This document shows positions 48,485-60,671 of a DNA stretch of 64,000 nucleotides, in pieces; within the stretch, counting starts at the first letter, position 1, and each line of letters opens with the position of its first letter. Position numbers and translations under genes: made by a program. The stretch comes from Voacanga thouarsii (lineage: Eukaryota > Streptophyta > Magnoliopsida > Gentianales > Apocynaceae), in contig JANUWF010002145.1 in assembly GCA_026120185.1 (NCBI GenBank), positions 1,054,001-1,118,000 on the forward strand. The letters run 5' to 3'. The notes under the pieces were generated by a model that did not search any database, was not told the origin of the DNA, and saw only the letters and a list, made by a program, of their open reading frames with translations.

Positions 48485-49925
48485 TATCTACATACAAAAT
48501 ATGCAAAGTAATTAATTTTGAGGCTTTAATGAAAAACTCCCACTAAAAGCATTTAAACCTTTTGAAACTTCAACATTTTGATGTTTCGAAGTGGGTAAAA
48601 TTTTTTTTCATAAATATTTTATTTTAATCATAAGTAAGCTTTGGCTTTAATCTTATAATTAAATAAAAATCAAATTTTAATGAGATAGGCATCAAATGTC
48701 TCGGCTAAAATATCTCATATAATGCCCTAGGCCCAAAACTATTTTGATAGCCCAGTTAAATCAAACCATATCAAACATATGGAAAACTATTTTCCATCTT
48801 GTCTCACTTAGATAATCAAAAGCATCCTACTTTGGCAGGAATGGCCATATGATGATCCAAGTAATAACAAGTGTTTGATTTTGGAAGGCATTTAACACTT
48901 AATTTTTTTTTTAAATAAAAATTTGATTGTAGTAAGCATGAAATAAACATATCAAATATGCATACATGACATAAATAAAAGTGATATAGCATGGCTTATA
49001 ACCTATGTTGATCATCACGAGTAAAGTGAAGATTAAGATGGTCAATCTAGGTATATGAACTCATTCAACATTCTCTAATGCCTTGAGCATACTCCTTATT
49101 GGTTGTAAATGTTGGACGCCGTCTTCTTTTTACATTAGATAGTAAAATTAAAATAATACCTATTCTAGGAAAGTAGTACAATTTTACAACAATGAAAAAT
49201 GACACGCAGGCCGTATTTAAAAATTACAACTTAAAACAACCAGAATATAACCTACCAATCACATTACGATAAAATGGGCCATGCTATGCACTATTCAAAA
49301 TAATCCACAACTACAATAAAAAAATACAAATGAATAACACATAACGAATAGTTAGTCGGGGTTCCAAGGGGTAATGCCCTTGGCAGGGTCTAAGGGGCAG
49401 CGCCCCTGGCGGAGGTCCCGTTGGCCGATCAGCGGGCGGGGGTTAAGGGGGTAGCGCTCCCGGAAGGAAAAACGTTTTTTCCTTCTCTCATTGAATAAGA
49501 TTTCGCCTTTCGATTCTCGAATATTAATCAAATTAACGTTCGGACCCCTTAATAACCATCGCCGTGAAATTTTCATATTACAGACAATCTACGATCCCTT
49601 TTAATCATATTCGTATAGAAAATATATTATCATGGCCGATTAATACAAACAATTTACAAATATAGAACCACGGATAGCATGCTTATGATACCATATCATA
49701 TTAAAACAGACTAGTTTACAGACAATCTACAAATAATCTGGTATGATCATGCAATTAAGACGCACATATTAAACCTAATTCAGGCAGTCTGCATGCTAAG
49801 TATTCTAAAATCATAATCATGCGAACATACTGATATACACCGTTTAAATTCACATATACATATATCATACATATCCACAACAATACGATTAATACAGATG
49901 AATCAACCTAATCGTTTAGCAAGTT
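48485..49925 (-). other. Untranslated leader of the Copia element
   Basis: This 1.4-kb stretch lies between the primer-binding site and Gag. It has no supported frame. It is mostly AT-rich but contains the GC-rich hairpin cluster annotated separately. Leaders of such elements normally hold packaging and dimerisation signals. Confidence 0.7.
49358..49465 (-). repeat. GC-rich hairpin cluster in the Copia leader
   Basis: Successive short inverted repeats are visible: CCAAGGG...CCCTTGG, AGGGGCAGCGCCCCT, CCCGTTGGCC...CAGCGGG and GGGGGTAGCGCTCCC. The composition contrasts sharply with the AT-rich flanks. A role in RNA packaging or translation control is inference. Confidence 0.7.
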
Positions 49926-49937
49926 GCTCTGATACCA
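49926..49937 (-). other. Primer-binding site (initiator tRNA-Met)
   Basis: The minus strand reads TGGTATCAGAGC one base after the end of the 5' LTR. This is complementary to the 3' end of plant initiator methionine tRNA, which primes first-strand synthesis in most Copia elements. Confidence 0.97.
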
Positions 49938-49938
49938 C

Positions 49939-51458
49939 TGTTAGGATTCGTGGACTCCTAAACGTGGAAAACATCCATGAATCCCTTCCGAGGATCCAAG
50001 TAAACGATTAAGAAGATCGTAGGTTTGCAGAATTACCTCTGGTTGGTGAAATCGATATCCTTTGATTTCGATGGTGCTGCTGCACGTGCAACCCGAATGA
50101 TCACCAGACGCTGCAGTGCGCGAACGTCCTCTATCGAATACACACCGCGAACTCACTCATCACCTGGGGAGTGCTAGCGCCTAGGGTTTGAAAGGGTTTT
50201 TTTTCTTGGTAGAGAATGGCACGAATGTTCTCAACAGAATTAGACCCTTGAAAAGACGGCTAGGGTTTTCTTAAAAACCCTCGAACCTCTTAGAGTCCAA
50301 CTCTAATAATATCTTATCATATTTTAATTTGAATTCAAATTAAATTAAAACTGATATGATAAAATTCTGCCATTATCTCGGTTATTTAAACAATTAATTT
50401 ACCGAGTCAGATTCTTATAATCTGGACATTATCCAGATACATCGAATATGGACATATTTCCAAATTCATTGTATCTGGTAAATTTTCTAAGTTTGATTAA
50501 CTTAAACATATTTCCAAATTCATCAAATCTAGTTACCAGAAAAATAACCTAACAAGTTCCCTTATTATGTGACCCTATAGGTTCATTTAACATTGGCAGT
50601 GAGCCCAAATCATATTTAAATGGCGCACAAGTTATAAGTGGTTTCTAGCAAAACATTATAACTATCCATGTTAAATGAAGATCGATGATCTCTTTGAACC
50701 AAACCATAATTTTATATTTAGTCCTTTTGTCACACGATATCCAAATTAAGCATAAGACACGGAGCATGTCATCCTTATTAAGCTTAATCAATTATTTCTT
50801 GATTTCATAGTAGACTGTTCAAACAAATGATATCAATATCTTAGATTGATATATTTGAGCACGGCCATGCATTTTAACAGTCTAACTTATCAAGGGGCCC
50901 ATGGATATCTCTCTCATAATTGAGAGGGACAAATTCCTTCACTATATTCATATTCCTCTCATTGATTTATTCTATATCCAACAGTAGTCTAATTTATTAT
51001 CTGATTAAAGACAACTTTAGACAAATGTCAAAATACAGAATTTATCAAGTAGGAAACTATTATGAATTTAGGTAGAAGGACTTTTAATATCATTATGGCT
51101 AGAAAGTACTTATGACATATTCCATGAAGTACTCTCACAGTAGGTCATGTCCAATACAATGTTCTTTAACATTTATTTATGTTTTGACTCGATATTACAA
51201 ATATCCATGATCAGTAAAACATAGCCATCAAGTCGTAAACATACGAATCTTAATTTACTATTGTTCCAATAAAAATAATCGATCAGGGACAGTTTTAGAA
51301 TAGTCGTTGTATTCATTGTAGGGTTTTACTATCAAGTCACGTACTTGATGACTACAAAATAAAATGCACTATTCATGGAAAGAAAAACCTCATATTATTA
51401 TATAAAATATAACGATAATAGTATAAGTACAAATTGACTCTAGGGCATATCCCTAATA
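49939..51458 (-). repeat. 5' LTR of the Copia element
   Basis: This is the partner of the left LTR along its full length. The outermost bases have changed from the expected CA to TA (CCCTAATA at 51451-51458), but the TGATA duplication follows immediately, which fixes the boundary. A 9-bp insertion, apparently a local duplication around TATTCATTG, is present near 51310 relative to the other LTR. Confidence 0.95.
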
Positions 51459-51463
51459 TGATA

Positions 51464-52387
51464 ATGGTTGGGTTTTTTAAGATCATGTTTGTCTAAGCAA
51501 TGGTTTGAGTTACATACTTCTCCATATCCTTGACATGTATATATTTTATTTTTATTTTCTTTTGTTTTCTTTTATTTCTTTTTCACTTTATCGAGTCGGT
51601 TAAACAATGAAAGAAAGGTGATTAATGCATACTTGTTTCTGGAGGATCGACACTCGTTTGAATCCTATGCTATGTTAATGATGAGTACGCTTGCTCATAT
51701 GTGTAATTTGGGTTTAACGTTTTAATGTAAACTTGATTGGGAATGTGCTTAGTTTTTATGTGATTTTTATACCTAAATAAATACGCATCACTTACACACT
51801 CTCTTTTAGAGAGAATTTGGTTTCTTTACCAAAATATTCTAATTCTCTAAAAAACTAGCTATTACAAAAGTAAGGAGGCATATATAAAGATAACAAATTA
51901 AACCTAGCAAATGGGAGATGTAATCTCAACCATTCATCTCCTAAGTAAGTTCAAAATATAACTATTACAAGTCAAAAGTTGTAGGAATTAAATTGGGAAC
52001 AAAATAAAACAAAATAAGAAAAATCAGAAAAATTGGGCCGTGCTCGAAATGACCTGGTGCCAGGTGCTTAGGTGGACCTGGCGCCGGGTCTGTTTTGGAA
52101 ACGGAACATTTCTTCTCCAGTGGTGACCTAGCATCGGGTACTTGGGTGGACCTAGCGCTAGGTGTGTTCTATTCTCCATGCAGTTAGCTTTTCTTGTCTT
52201 TTTAACCCCCTCTTGTGCTTATTTGGCCTTCTATACCGATTGTTGTCCAAGTTTTGATCTTCTTAGCCCTTCTTTAATTCTCCAATGCTTGACAACCATT
52301 TTCATCCTTGGCTTGGAATCTTGAAATGCACCTTGAAGTCTCTTGAAAAGGAGTTTCACCCATAGAGGCGTGTGTTGTGTCTTTGCC
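51464..52387. other. Older repeat DNA right of the Copia element, no gene seen
   Basis: 51464-51790 continues the repeat interrupted by the Copia insertion. It contains GGATCGACACTCG and ends TACGCATCA, reminiscent of Gypsy-type LTR ends. The rest holds a palindrome-rich duplicated block at 52051-52168. Confidence 0.4.
52051..52168. repeat. Duplicated 44-bp units with GGCGCC-type palindromes
   Basis: 52051-52094 and 52125-52168 are two diverged copies of one unit. Each has two near-palindromic cores: ACCTGGTGCCAGGT and ACCTGGCGCCGGGT in the first, and in the second a decayed core and the perfect palindrome ACCTAGCGCTAGGT. No function is recognised. Confidence 0.75.
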
Positions 52388-52699
52388 TGTAATACCCTGC
52401 ATTTTAACCTTTGATTGGCTACTACTTGTAATAGGACAATAATTTGTATCAATGGTGTGAAACCCCAACTAAAGCCAACCTTAGAGTAAGGGGGTTGGAA
52501 TGCATATCATATTTTTTTACATGCATAAATATATTTTTATTTGATTTTATGTGCCTTGGATATGTGATTTGTAGTCTAGATGGCTTAATTGTAGTTGTTG
52601 AGTAAGAAGGGCAAAATAGTAATTTTTGCTTGAGATGAGAATAGGGAGATAGCTTGAAGATTAAATATGAAAAATATTTGGAAGAGAAAATAAGAACAA

Positions 52700-52785
52700 G
52701 AGTTGTTGTGATTTAGTGGTTAGAGCTTTGGAATTAATTCTTGAGGTCTTGGGTTCAAATTCCATCATTGGAGCTTTAGCATAAT
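52700..52785 (+). repeat. tRNA-derived SINE head within the long LTR
   Basis: GTTGTGATTTAGTGGTTAGAGC (A-box region) is followed by TTGGGTTCAAATTCC (B-box region) with tRNA-like spacing of about 35 bp. No clear tail or duplication is visible. Confidence 0.5.
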
Positions 52786-54330
52786 TAAGTTTTATTTTTG
52801 TGTAGGAAGGCTATATTTCAGCCGTTGCATGATTTAGGGAAGAGTAGGAATGCTGTCCTAGGGGAGACATGATAGGAATGTCCTAATCCTACTCTTGTGC
52901 CCTACAAAAACTTCTAAGGGATTCATACTCTTTTTAAGCTTTAGCTTTCCTTAATTCTTAGACAATTAGGTTGTTTGATTTATTCAAGTCAATTTTATTT
53001 TAGAAAAATTCCAACAAAGTGCTGTGGCTTTGAAGGTTTCGAAAATGTCCATATGAGTCATCTTGTTGGCCGAAAATGGGGAGGAGTTTTGGAAGGTTCC
53101 CAAGAGAATTAATCTCCATGGTTGAACCTTCAAAACTCCAACCTAGCTGTGTACATTTTCTTCATGTTGTAAATTGAAATTTGTCCAACCTCTTGATCAG
53201 TCCAAGTGTCGAAAATTTCAGCCATCTCTCCCTTTCAAATTCTACTAGAACAATGATCAATTCACTCAACTTAAAGACTGAAAATCCTAGCTAAAACCGA
53301 GCTGTACAAAAACTGTGCAAACCAGGAAATTTTCTGGACAATTTTCGCAGCATTGGTGAACTAAACCAAGCTGTTTCTTCCAGTATTTCACCCAGCAACT
53401 CAACCTCGTTTTTCCTCCATAAAGAAGGCTGGAAACCAGCCTTGAAGGACCTCTGAATGGCCCTTCAAATCTTCTGCAAACTGATTGGAAAATGGCAGCA
53501 AAATCTGTCCAGAAATTTCCAGTAAACTTGCGAAAATCTGTTCAGGATTTTCCAGCTTTGTTCCTTCTTCAACCTTGTCCGAAACTTCCACCATTTTTCT
53601 ATACAAACTCCTCTTGAACAGCCATGAACTGAGCTTCATCATCTTCCCCAGCATGCTGCTTCAAAACCAGTCCCATGGCTGTCCTAAAATATCTCCATCA
53701 ATCACTCTAATCAAACCATTGATTGAAGTCCAAAATTTCAGTAATTTATTTCAGCAACCTTCCCTGAATTAAACTTCAAACAACCAAAAAATTCCTTCAC
53801 TCTTGTACATCATATTTTCGGCCACTCTAAAGCTCCTTCAACCATCATTCATCTCAGCAAAAATCACAGACAAACAGCTGGCTATTGAAACTTCCAAAAG
53901 CTCTCCATTGACCAAGATCTTATTACCATATTTTGTTTCCAAAATTGATTCCCTAAAATATTCTTTTTGGATTTCAAACAACCAGCTTCCTTTCCCTCTC
54001 AAACCAGAAAATTCAATTGCCAAAACCCCCTCAAACAATTCGGCCAGCATCAACCAAATTCTCTCCATTCTCTCCAAACTAAGAACACTAAGAACACCTA
54101 CTAGCATTCTCGCGCCTAAGACCACTCCAAACCTCTCCAATCTTTCCCAAAAACTCCAAATCACACCTACTCAACCCCTTGAAACCACTTCTGCAATTTT
54201 TAACATCAAATACCGAAATTAAAGTGTCTCTTTTGGATAAAAAATCAGAATTTTCTTGAAGGCTCAAGAATACCTTCAAGGTAAGCAAGATCAATCATCT
54301 CCATCTTCACTCATCTTCAACTCCTAACGG

Positions 54331-54334
<4 letters not shown>

Positions 54335-54367
<33 letters not shown>

Positions 54368-54403
54368 TATGTATATATACTAATGAACTCTCTTTTTCTC
54401 TTT

Positions 54404-54444
<41 letters not shown>
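54335..54444. repeat. (GT)n and (CT)n microsatellites
   Basis: A (GT)n run occupies about 54335-54364 and a (CT)n run about 54406-54444, inside the long LTR. Confidence 0.95.
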
Positions 54445-54446
<2 letters not shown>

Positions 54447-57400
54447 TGGCTAAATGGTTACTTCAACCATGGCCATATCTCCTTCTTCTCTCTTGGCGGA
54501 TCAAGTCTCTTAAGAGTAAGGATTCCTTCGAAACTACTCCAAGGTAGTCATCCATCAAGTAAGCCTCTTCAACCTTCTCTTTAAATTCTAGATTCATATC
54601 TCTAGGATGATATTGGAATGAGATAGATTATGATTAGGGCTCGAGCATGTGTTGTTGTGATGGAGTTGAGATTGAAGCATGAATAAATGTGTGTATATGA
54701 TGGAGATGGGATTGATGCATGAGTTGATTGTCTTGGTTGAATTTTATGGTTTTTAGGGTTTTGTTGCATGTTCTTCATGTCGTGAGTAGTATGATTGAAT
54801 AAGCATGTTAGAGATTATGTCACCTTTGGTGAATAGGGTTTATGTTCATGTATTCTTGTTAAGGCCATGATTATGGTTATGTTAGTAGAGTTTGGATCAT
54901 GTCTTGATAAATTTAGATCTATGCCTTTATTCATGATTTGGATGCTTTGTTGATTGGTGTAGAGTGTATGTTCACGATTATGGTTAGCAATAGAAATTAT
55001 GATCATGACCTTGTTGTCCCTAAACTAATTTTATTTCATCAATAAAATGATTATTACTATAATTTCTTCTAGTGAATTTCGAAAACCCTAGGAAAATGTG
55101 GATTTGGTCTCTTATATAAAATAATGACATTTTAGTCAAATAAATGATAGCTTTTATTTAAGAAATAAAATATATAGAAAATAATAATAAAGCCTTTTAT
55201 ATAAGTATTCATAATAGGTAAAATATTAATTTTGTAAGTCTTATATTCAAAACTACTACTAAAATTTATTTTTTATCTTTCAATCGAAACCATTAAAATT
55301 TACTTACAACTAATTTTAGTTGCCAATTATTTTCTAACAATTAATAGATTATTATTTTACATAATATCACATTGGACCCTTCATCAAATAAACTCTAATT
55401 TAACCCTTCATCAAATAAACTCTAATTTATTTATAGTAAGATTTAAACCTTCAACTTATTAGTACCTGTTTCCCAAAACCCTAATTATTTTAATACCAAA
55501 CTAGACTTATCTTATAAACCCTTTATTTATTATCTAGCCTTAAAGCTTGGGACTCTAGGATCATGATTATAGTAAGTTGAGTTAGGATTATTTGTGAAAG
55601 TGAATTTTGGCTTGATTTTAATTGTGGCTTATATTTACCCCAGGCGGGGTTAGGTCAGCTATTGGAGACCTTTATTTTATCTCGAATAAAAGATTAGGTA
55701 AGCTCCTGCATAAAACCTGTTTGATGCAAAATGATTTCTATGACAAGCCAAATGTAGAGTGCGTGGACACTCACTTCTGTAAAGGCAATTGTGGATTATC
55801 TCATTTCTCATTTCAAGCAAGCAAATTATTTGAAAATCAATGGGTAGTTTTACTCAAACCCTAAAGTTGTTTCTAAAACCAGATTTGCCCCAAACTTTGG
55901 AAATCCTTAATTGCCATTTTCAAGTGGAACTATGTTTTATTCATTTTCCACCAAGTGGAATAAATTACGTTGAGTACTCAATAAGGGTGGACTGCTAGGA
56001 CTAGTCTTTGATGGGTTAGGGTAAGTCTCTCAGTAGGTAGCCATCTTTGAGGGGTAAGTTCTCCTTGGATAAGATGTTAGTTCAGTACGTCGTGCCGGTT
56101 CGAGCTAGCAAGTTTTAGTTAGGTGGACTGTGTGTTGCCGGAATGGACAACCGATTTTGTTTGGGTGTAGAGAAGGAGAAGTATCTCACCCGATAGGCCG
56201 ATCATCTACTTTTGTCAGTCTGCACAAAGTGTGGCATTCTGACCGTTGCATGGTTATGGGGCCTAACGTGTGGTAACCCATGACCTCCTTTTGAGTGGTT
56301 GATTTTATTGAACATGTATGGTTGGAAAAGCCAAAACACCACTCTTGATTTTGACTATTGTTTATTGCTTATCAGTATTTCTTTTATGAAGATTTTACAT
56401 CTTGCATTCACGAACTGTTTTCACTGGACACTCACAGCACACACGGACTTACTGAGATTTTTTTTTATCTCATCACATTTTTTACCATGATTTCAGGTCG
56501 ATCCTGTTGTGGGGATGAGTAGCTAGTTGTTACCTGCCTTGGAAGATTTTCTGATATTTATTTTGTGTAATGCTTTGGGAGTTGAGAGTAAACAATTTCT
56601 ATTTTGGATTTGTTTTTGAATTCTTGTATTGTAATAAGTTTAAAGTTTAAAGTATTATTTTATTTCTATTATTCTGATTGTGTGACCTAGTTATAAAGAC
56701 CCCTTGTCCTTTGGATGGGGCGACATCCCCGGCCCTCTTGGGCCTAAGTAGTGGGGTGTTACAAATGGCCAGAACAAAAGATGATTGGTGTAATGAAACG
56801 AATATTTTGGTATAATAGTACTTTGTTGAGACGTGGATGTAATTATTGGATATGTTCTACTTGTATCTTAAATCTTCGAAAGGCTACTACTGTTAATAAA
56901 ATTAGAATTTGAGGGTATGCTGAGAAGAAAAATTGATCAGTGAGATGAAATGCATATTTTGATGTGAATTATATTATTCGGGTTATCGGGGGCATTTTTG
57001 TCATTTTGACCGTGCCCGTGATTTTGACCTCAAATTTGACTAAACTGAGAAGGAATTGAAAATTTTAAGTATTACCAATGGATTTAGTGGAATTTTTGGA
57101 GTTAAATGGTAGAGTAAAATATTTTTTCATTTCGGACCTGATTGGTCATTTCTGAGAAAAATTAAAAATATGGTCAAAATTTGGACGCGTGGAATTTTGT
57201 GATTGGTAGCCTTGGACATGTGTCAATTTATGAGAGTTGCGTGAAAATTTATGAAAGATGCATGGAATTAAAGAATTACAAAATAAATAGAAGAATGATG
57301 TGTATTTTTATGATTGGAACACATCATTTGTGGGCCATTTAATTAAGTTCTTGTTCAATTCAATTGGCCAATACTTGGACCGTGAAAAGGTGGTTGAATG

Positions 57401-57827
57401 GCTGAAAATTAGACAAGAAGTTGGCAGCTTCAATAAAGAAAAGAAGAAGACATTTTGTGGAGGAAAATTAAGGAAATGGTGTGTAATTTTTCAATTGGAA
57501 CACACCTATACATTAGCTACTATACAATTAATTGAATTAAAATTCTCTTGGCCAAAATCTAATGAGAAATGGCGGTGGGAAGGCTATTTCATAGCCTTAA
57601 TTTTGGCAGCCATAAGGAAGGAAAAATAAGAGAAAAAGAAATAAAAGAAATTAGCAAAAAGAGCGAGAAAAGATAGTTAGTGTGTGTTCTTGGTATAGTG
57701 TGTGTGTTCTTGAGAGATTCTTGGAGCAAAACACACCAAGGAGCTCTAAATACAAGTTAAAACCCTACCTAGCTAGAATTAAAGTTGTTGTTGGGTGAAT
57801 GATGATCATTTTGATATTAAATTTAAC

Positions 57828-58957
57828 ATGAAAATATGATTTTCATGTCTTAATTTTGGATCAAAAGTTAAGGTTTATGAACTTTGTGTATGAACTTTGT
57901 GCATTCTTATGTATGATGGCTGCCTAGAAGACTTATGGATAATGTTTTGTGTGGTGAAGGATTGAATATTCATGGTAGTTTGAAGGGTTGATCTTAGTTG
58001 ATGAAATAAGGATCAAAGTGGAATGAAAATGATTGTTAATTGGTTAGAAGGAATACTTTTGTTAGCTTTTGATTGAGAAAATTGAATGAGTTTAATGTTC
58101 TCAAGGTGTTAAAGGTAAAAGGATAGTAAAGCATGGCATGAATGGTTGAAGAAGGACAAACTACTGGGGATGTTTTTGCCTTTGTACTGTGTCACGGACA
58201 CTTAAACTCAGGAAATGGCTTATACAAAATAGAACATAAAATTTTTGGAATAAAAGCTTATGGGAAAATCTATTCCCTTGGAAAACAAAATAGAAAAATT
58301 ATGGATGCTTTGCCTAAGAGTTGGCAACCTAAAGCTCTAGCTGTGGAAGAATCTAAAGATCTGAAAACTTTATCGACTGAAGAGTTAATTGGCTCGCTCC
58401 TAATGCATGAAATGAAACTCAAAAGGTTTCAAGAATATGATAATCATGACAAAGGCAAAAGAGGAATAACAATGAAAATATGATTTTTCATGTTTTGATT
58501 TTGGATCAAAAGCTAAGGTTTATGAACTTTGTGTATGAACTTTGTGCATGCTTATATGCCGACTGCCTAGAAGACTTATGGATAATGTTTTGTGTGATAA
58601 AGGATTGAATATTTATAGTAGTTTGAAGGGTTGATCTTGGTTGATGAAATAAGGATCAAAGTGGAATGAAAATGATTGTTAATTGGTTAGAAGGAATAAT
58701 TATGTTAGCTTTTGATTGAAAGAAGTGAAGTTGTGTTGAATAAAAATGACTTTAATGAGTTGTTGGAATCTAAAAATTGAAGGATCAAAGATGATTTGAA
58801 GAGAAAATTGAATGAGTTTAATGTTCTCAAGGTGTTAAAGGTTAAAGGATAGTAAAGCATAACATGAATGGTTGAAGAAGGTCAAATTTGTGGGGCTGTT
58901 TTTTCCTCTATAGTATGTCACAGACACCTGAACTCAAGAAAGGGCTTATACAAATTT
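57828..58957 (+). repeat. Direct duplication flanking a Gag fragment (57828-58226 and 58472-58957)
   Basis: Both copies start ATGAAAATATGATTTT and run through the same landmarks (AACTTTGTGTATGAACTTTG, TAGAAGACTTATGGATAATG, GAGTTTAATGTTCTCAAGG), ending near GGCTTATACAAA. The second copy has about 85 extra bases in the middle. The intervening 245 bp are the Copia Gag fragment. Confidence 0.9.
58227..58471 (+). pseudogene. Captured Copia Gag (UBN2-type) fragment inside a Gypsy LTR
   Basis: The segment reads in one open frame with KIMDALPKSWQPKALAVEES, KDLKTLSTEELIGSLLMHEM and LKRFQEYDNHDKGK. This matches the plant Copia Gag consensus around LPKSW-KV-AI-EAKDL--L-LEELIGSL--HE. No start, CCHC knuckle or other Copia part is present. 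The frame happens to be open into both flanking duplication copies, giving a 113-codon chimeric frame from 58142. Expression is not implied. Confidence 0.75.
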
Positions 58958-59649
58958 AAAATTTAGAGTCTTATAGTCATTTTGGTATATTATAGAGCCA
59001 TATTGGAGTTGTGGATGGAAAGTTATGTGCAAAACAAAATTGTGTGTCAAAGTAACAAAATTTCAAGATTTTGCTTGGAAAGTGAATGAATTTAAGGAAG
59101 AATAATTATGTGATTTTGGGATGAAATGAAGGGAAAATATGGATTTAATCCCTTCTATATGAAGTTAGGAAGGATATGGAACAAGAAAAATAAAAGAATT
59201 GAACAAACAATGAAAAAACGACGTGAACGAAAGTTGGACGTTTTCCTTAACCGTTAGCTACCCGTGGGCACGTCGGCTAACTATTAGCTAATTTTTGACC
59301 CAACACGACTAAACCTAAAAATGATATTTGATGTAGGTTTGTCGGTAAATGACCAACGACACGTTGAAAATGGTGGAAACGATGGTCAAACGGTGGTGAT
59401 CAGGAAAAGTTCATTAGGACACGAGGTGCGTCTCTTTAATTTCTAAAACATTTTGAAAGCTAGTGTGCTTCACTTTTTCATAAAATGTTATGTTTTATGC
59501 CATTTTGGAAATCCCTAAATATATTTAAGGTTATCTGAGCAAGATTTATTCTTATGCCACTTTGGACTCAAATAAACTTCATATTTGGTTTGGAAACCTT
59601 AACGGATGATTAAAGCATGAATTTTGTGAATTTAGTCATTTTTGGATTA

Positions 59650-60115
59650 AACTCTTGGGATTTACGGAAAATGGTAATTCTTGGAATCGAGTATTCATAA
59701 ATTGACTAAAATACCCTTATTGGAATATTTTATGAAAATATGTTTGAAAACTTTGAATTTAATCATCTTTTAGGATTAAAATTCTAAATTTCTTGAAATG
59801 TGTTCCTTTTGGAATCAGGCATTTGGAAAATAATTCAAATGTTCTTATTGGAATATTTTATAGAAACCTTTGGAATCGGGTATTCGGTAAATGACCAAAA
59901 TATCTTTATTAGAACTCTTGTGAACACTTTTCAAATCGGGTAAGAGCAAAATGATCCGAATACCCTCAAAAAGTCTTTTGGAATCGGGTATGGGTAAAAT
60001 GACCTACATACCATTTGAAATGACTTTTGAGATTGAGTACAAGCAAAATGACCTGAATACTCTTGAAAACTTATTTTAATATATGAAAAGAACTCTTTAC
60101 CCTGTTTTGACACAA
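59650..60115. repeat. Degenerate tandem field with GGAATCGGGTA units
   Basis: About six or seven diverged copies of a 45-60 bp unit recur, of the form TTTTGGAATCGGGTAT..GGTAAATGACC..AATACCCTTATTGGAA. Copies differ by substitutions and indels, so the field is old. Confidence 0.7.
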
Positions 60116-60671
60116 TTTTGGATAAAAATCTCTCAATATGAGATTAATTTTTGGAAAACGATATTTTGATCTTGAAAATTGCTTTATTAGCCTGATGTAC
60201 CTATGGAATGAATTGATTGGTCCTATGGAGCCTATGCAATTTATTATCTGACTTGCGAGTTAGTAGGATCAGTTTCTAAAAAATGATATTTTGCCCCAAA
60301 AATATTTGCTTTGAAAATCTTGCGAGAACAAATGATCCTCTGGCCTAATCAGTCAGTAGGGGTTGGTATTGGTAACGTTGAGTACTTAGCAAGGACTTTG
60401 ATCTTTGTACTAGCTTATGTTAGAGATAGATGACCCTAAGTAACCTAGCTAGTTCTAGGGTTTGTCTTACTCCAAATAGGGTGACAGAACATTAGGATGA
60501 GTCATCCTGGCTAGCCGTTTAACAGTTGGCAATTACCGTGTCTGCGGGCGCATATTATTTTGAGCTATTCACTGAATGCCAGGCGGGGACACTCAGTGTG
60601 TTTGACTTTTTACCGCTTTGATGGTGATTGACGTCAGGATTGTGACCCCTGGCTTTTGGCAGAAAGAGTGT

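Larger units (their letters stand above)
42950..51458 (-). mobile_element. Complete but disabled Ty1/Copia retrotransposon, 8,509 bp
   Basis: Two LTRs of about 1.5 kb in the same orientation bound the element. TGATA flanks it on both sides (42945-42949 and 51459-51463), the expected 5-bp target duplication. Reading leftward the order is 5' LTR, primer-binding site, a long leader, Gag, protease, integrase, reverse transcriptase, RNase H, purine tract and 3' LTR, which is Copia order. A hand comparison of the LTRs finds about forty substitutions plus a few indels, including a 9-bp insertion, or roughly 3% divergence. That points to a fairly recent insertion. At least four nonsense codons or frameshifts break the polyprotein, so it is not autonomous now. 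Confidence 0.96.
52388..56763 (+). repeat. Long LTR of Tekay/Del-like Ty3/Gypsy type
   Basis: It begins TGTAATACCC and ends GGGGTGTTACA, the inverted termini common to Tekay/Del-type chromovirus LTRs, which are unusually long. AATGGCCAGAAC follows at once and may be a decayed primer-binding site. No coding frame is supported: paired long frames at 53400-54290 are open on opposite strands and resemble nothing. A SINE-like head and (GT)n/(CT)n tracts lie inside. Flanking pentanucleotides do not match, so this is either a solo LTR with a decayed duplication or a remnant whose interior has gone. Class is inferred from termini and length. Confidence 0.6.

Noticed and set aside
53400..54294. Long frames open on both strands inside the first long LTR
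   Set aside because: Antisense pairs of open frames in a C/T-rich stretch with no known domain are a composition effect.
52388..56763. An intact target-site duplication for the long LTR
   Set aside because: The flanking pentanucleotides TTGCC and AATGG do not match, so a simple solo-LTR insertion could not be shown.
57300..57629. A 109-codon plus-strand frame in the second long LTR
   Set aside because: It is built from two diverged copies of a short internal repeat around ATTGGAACACA and has no recognisable domain.
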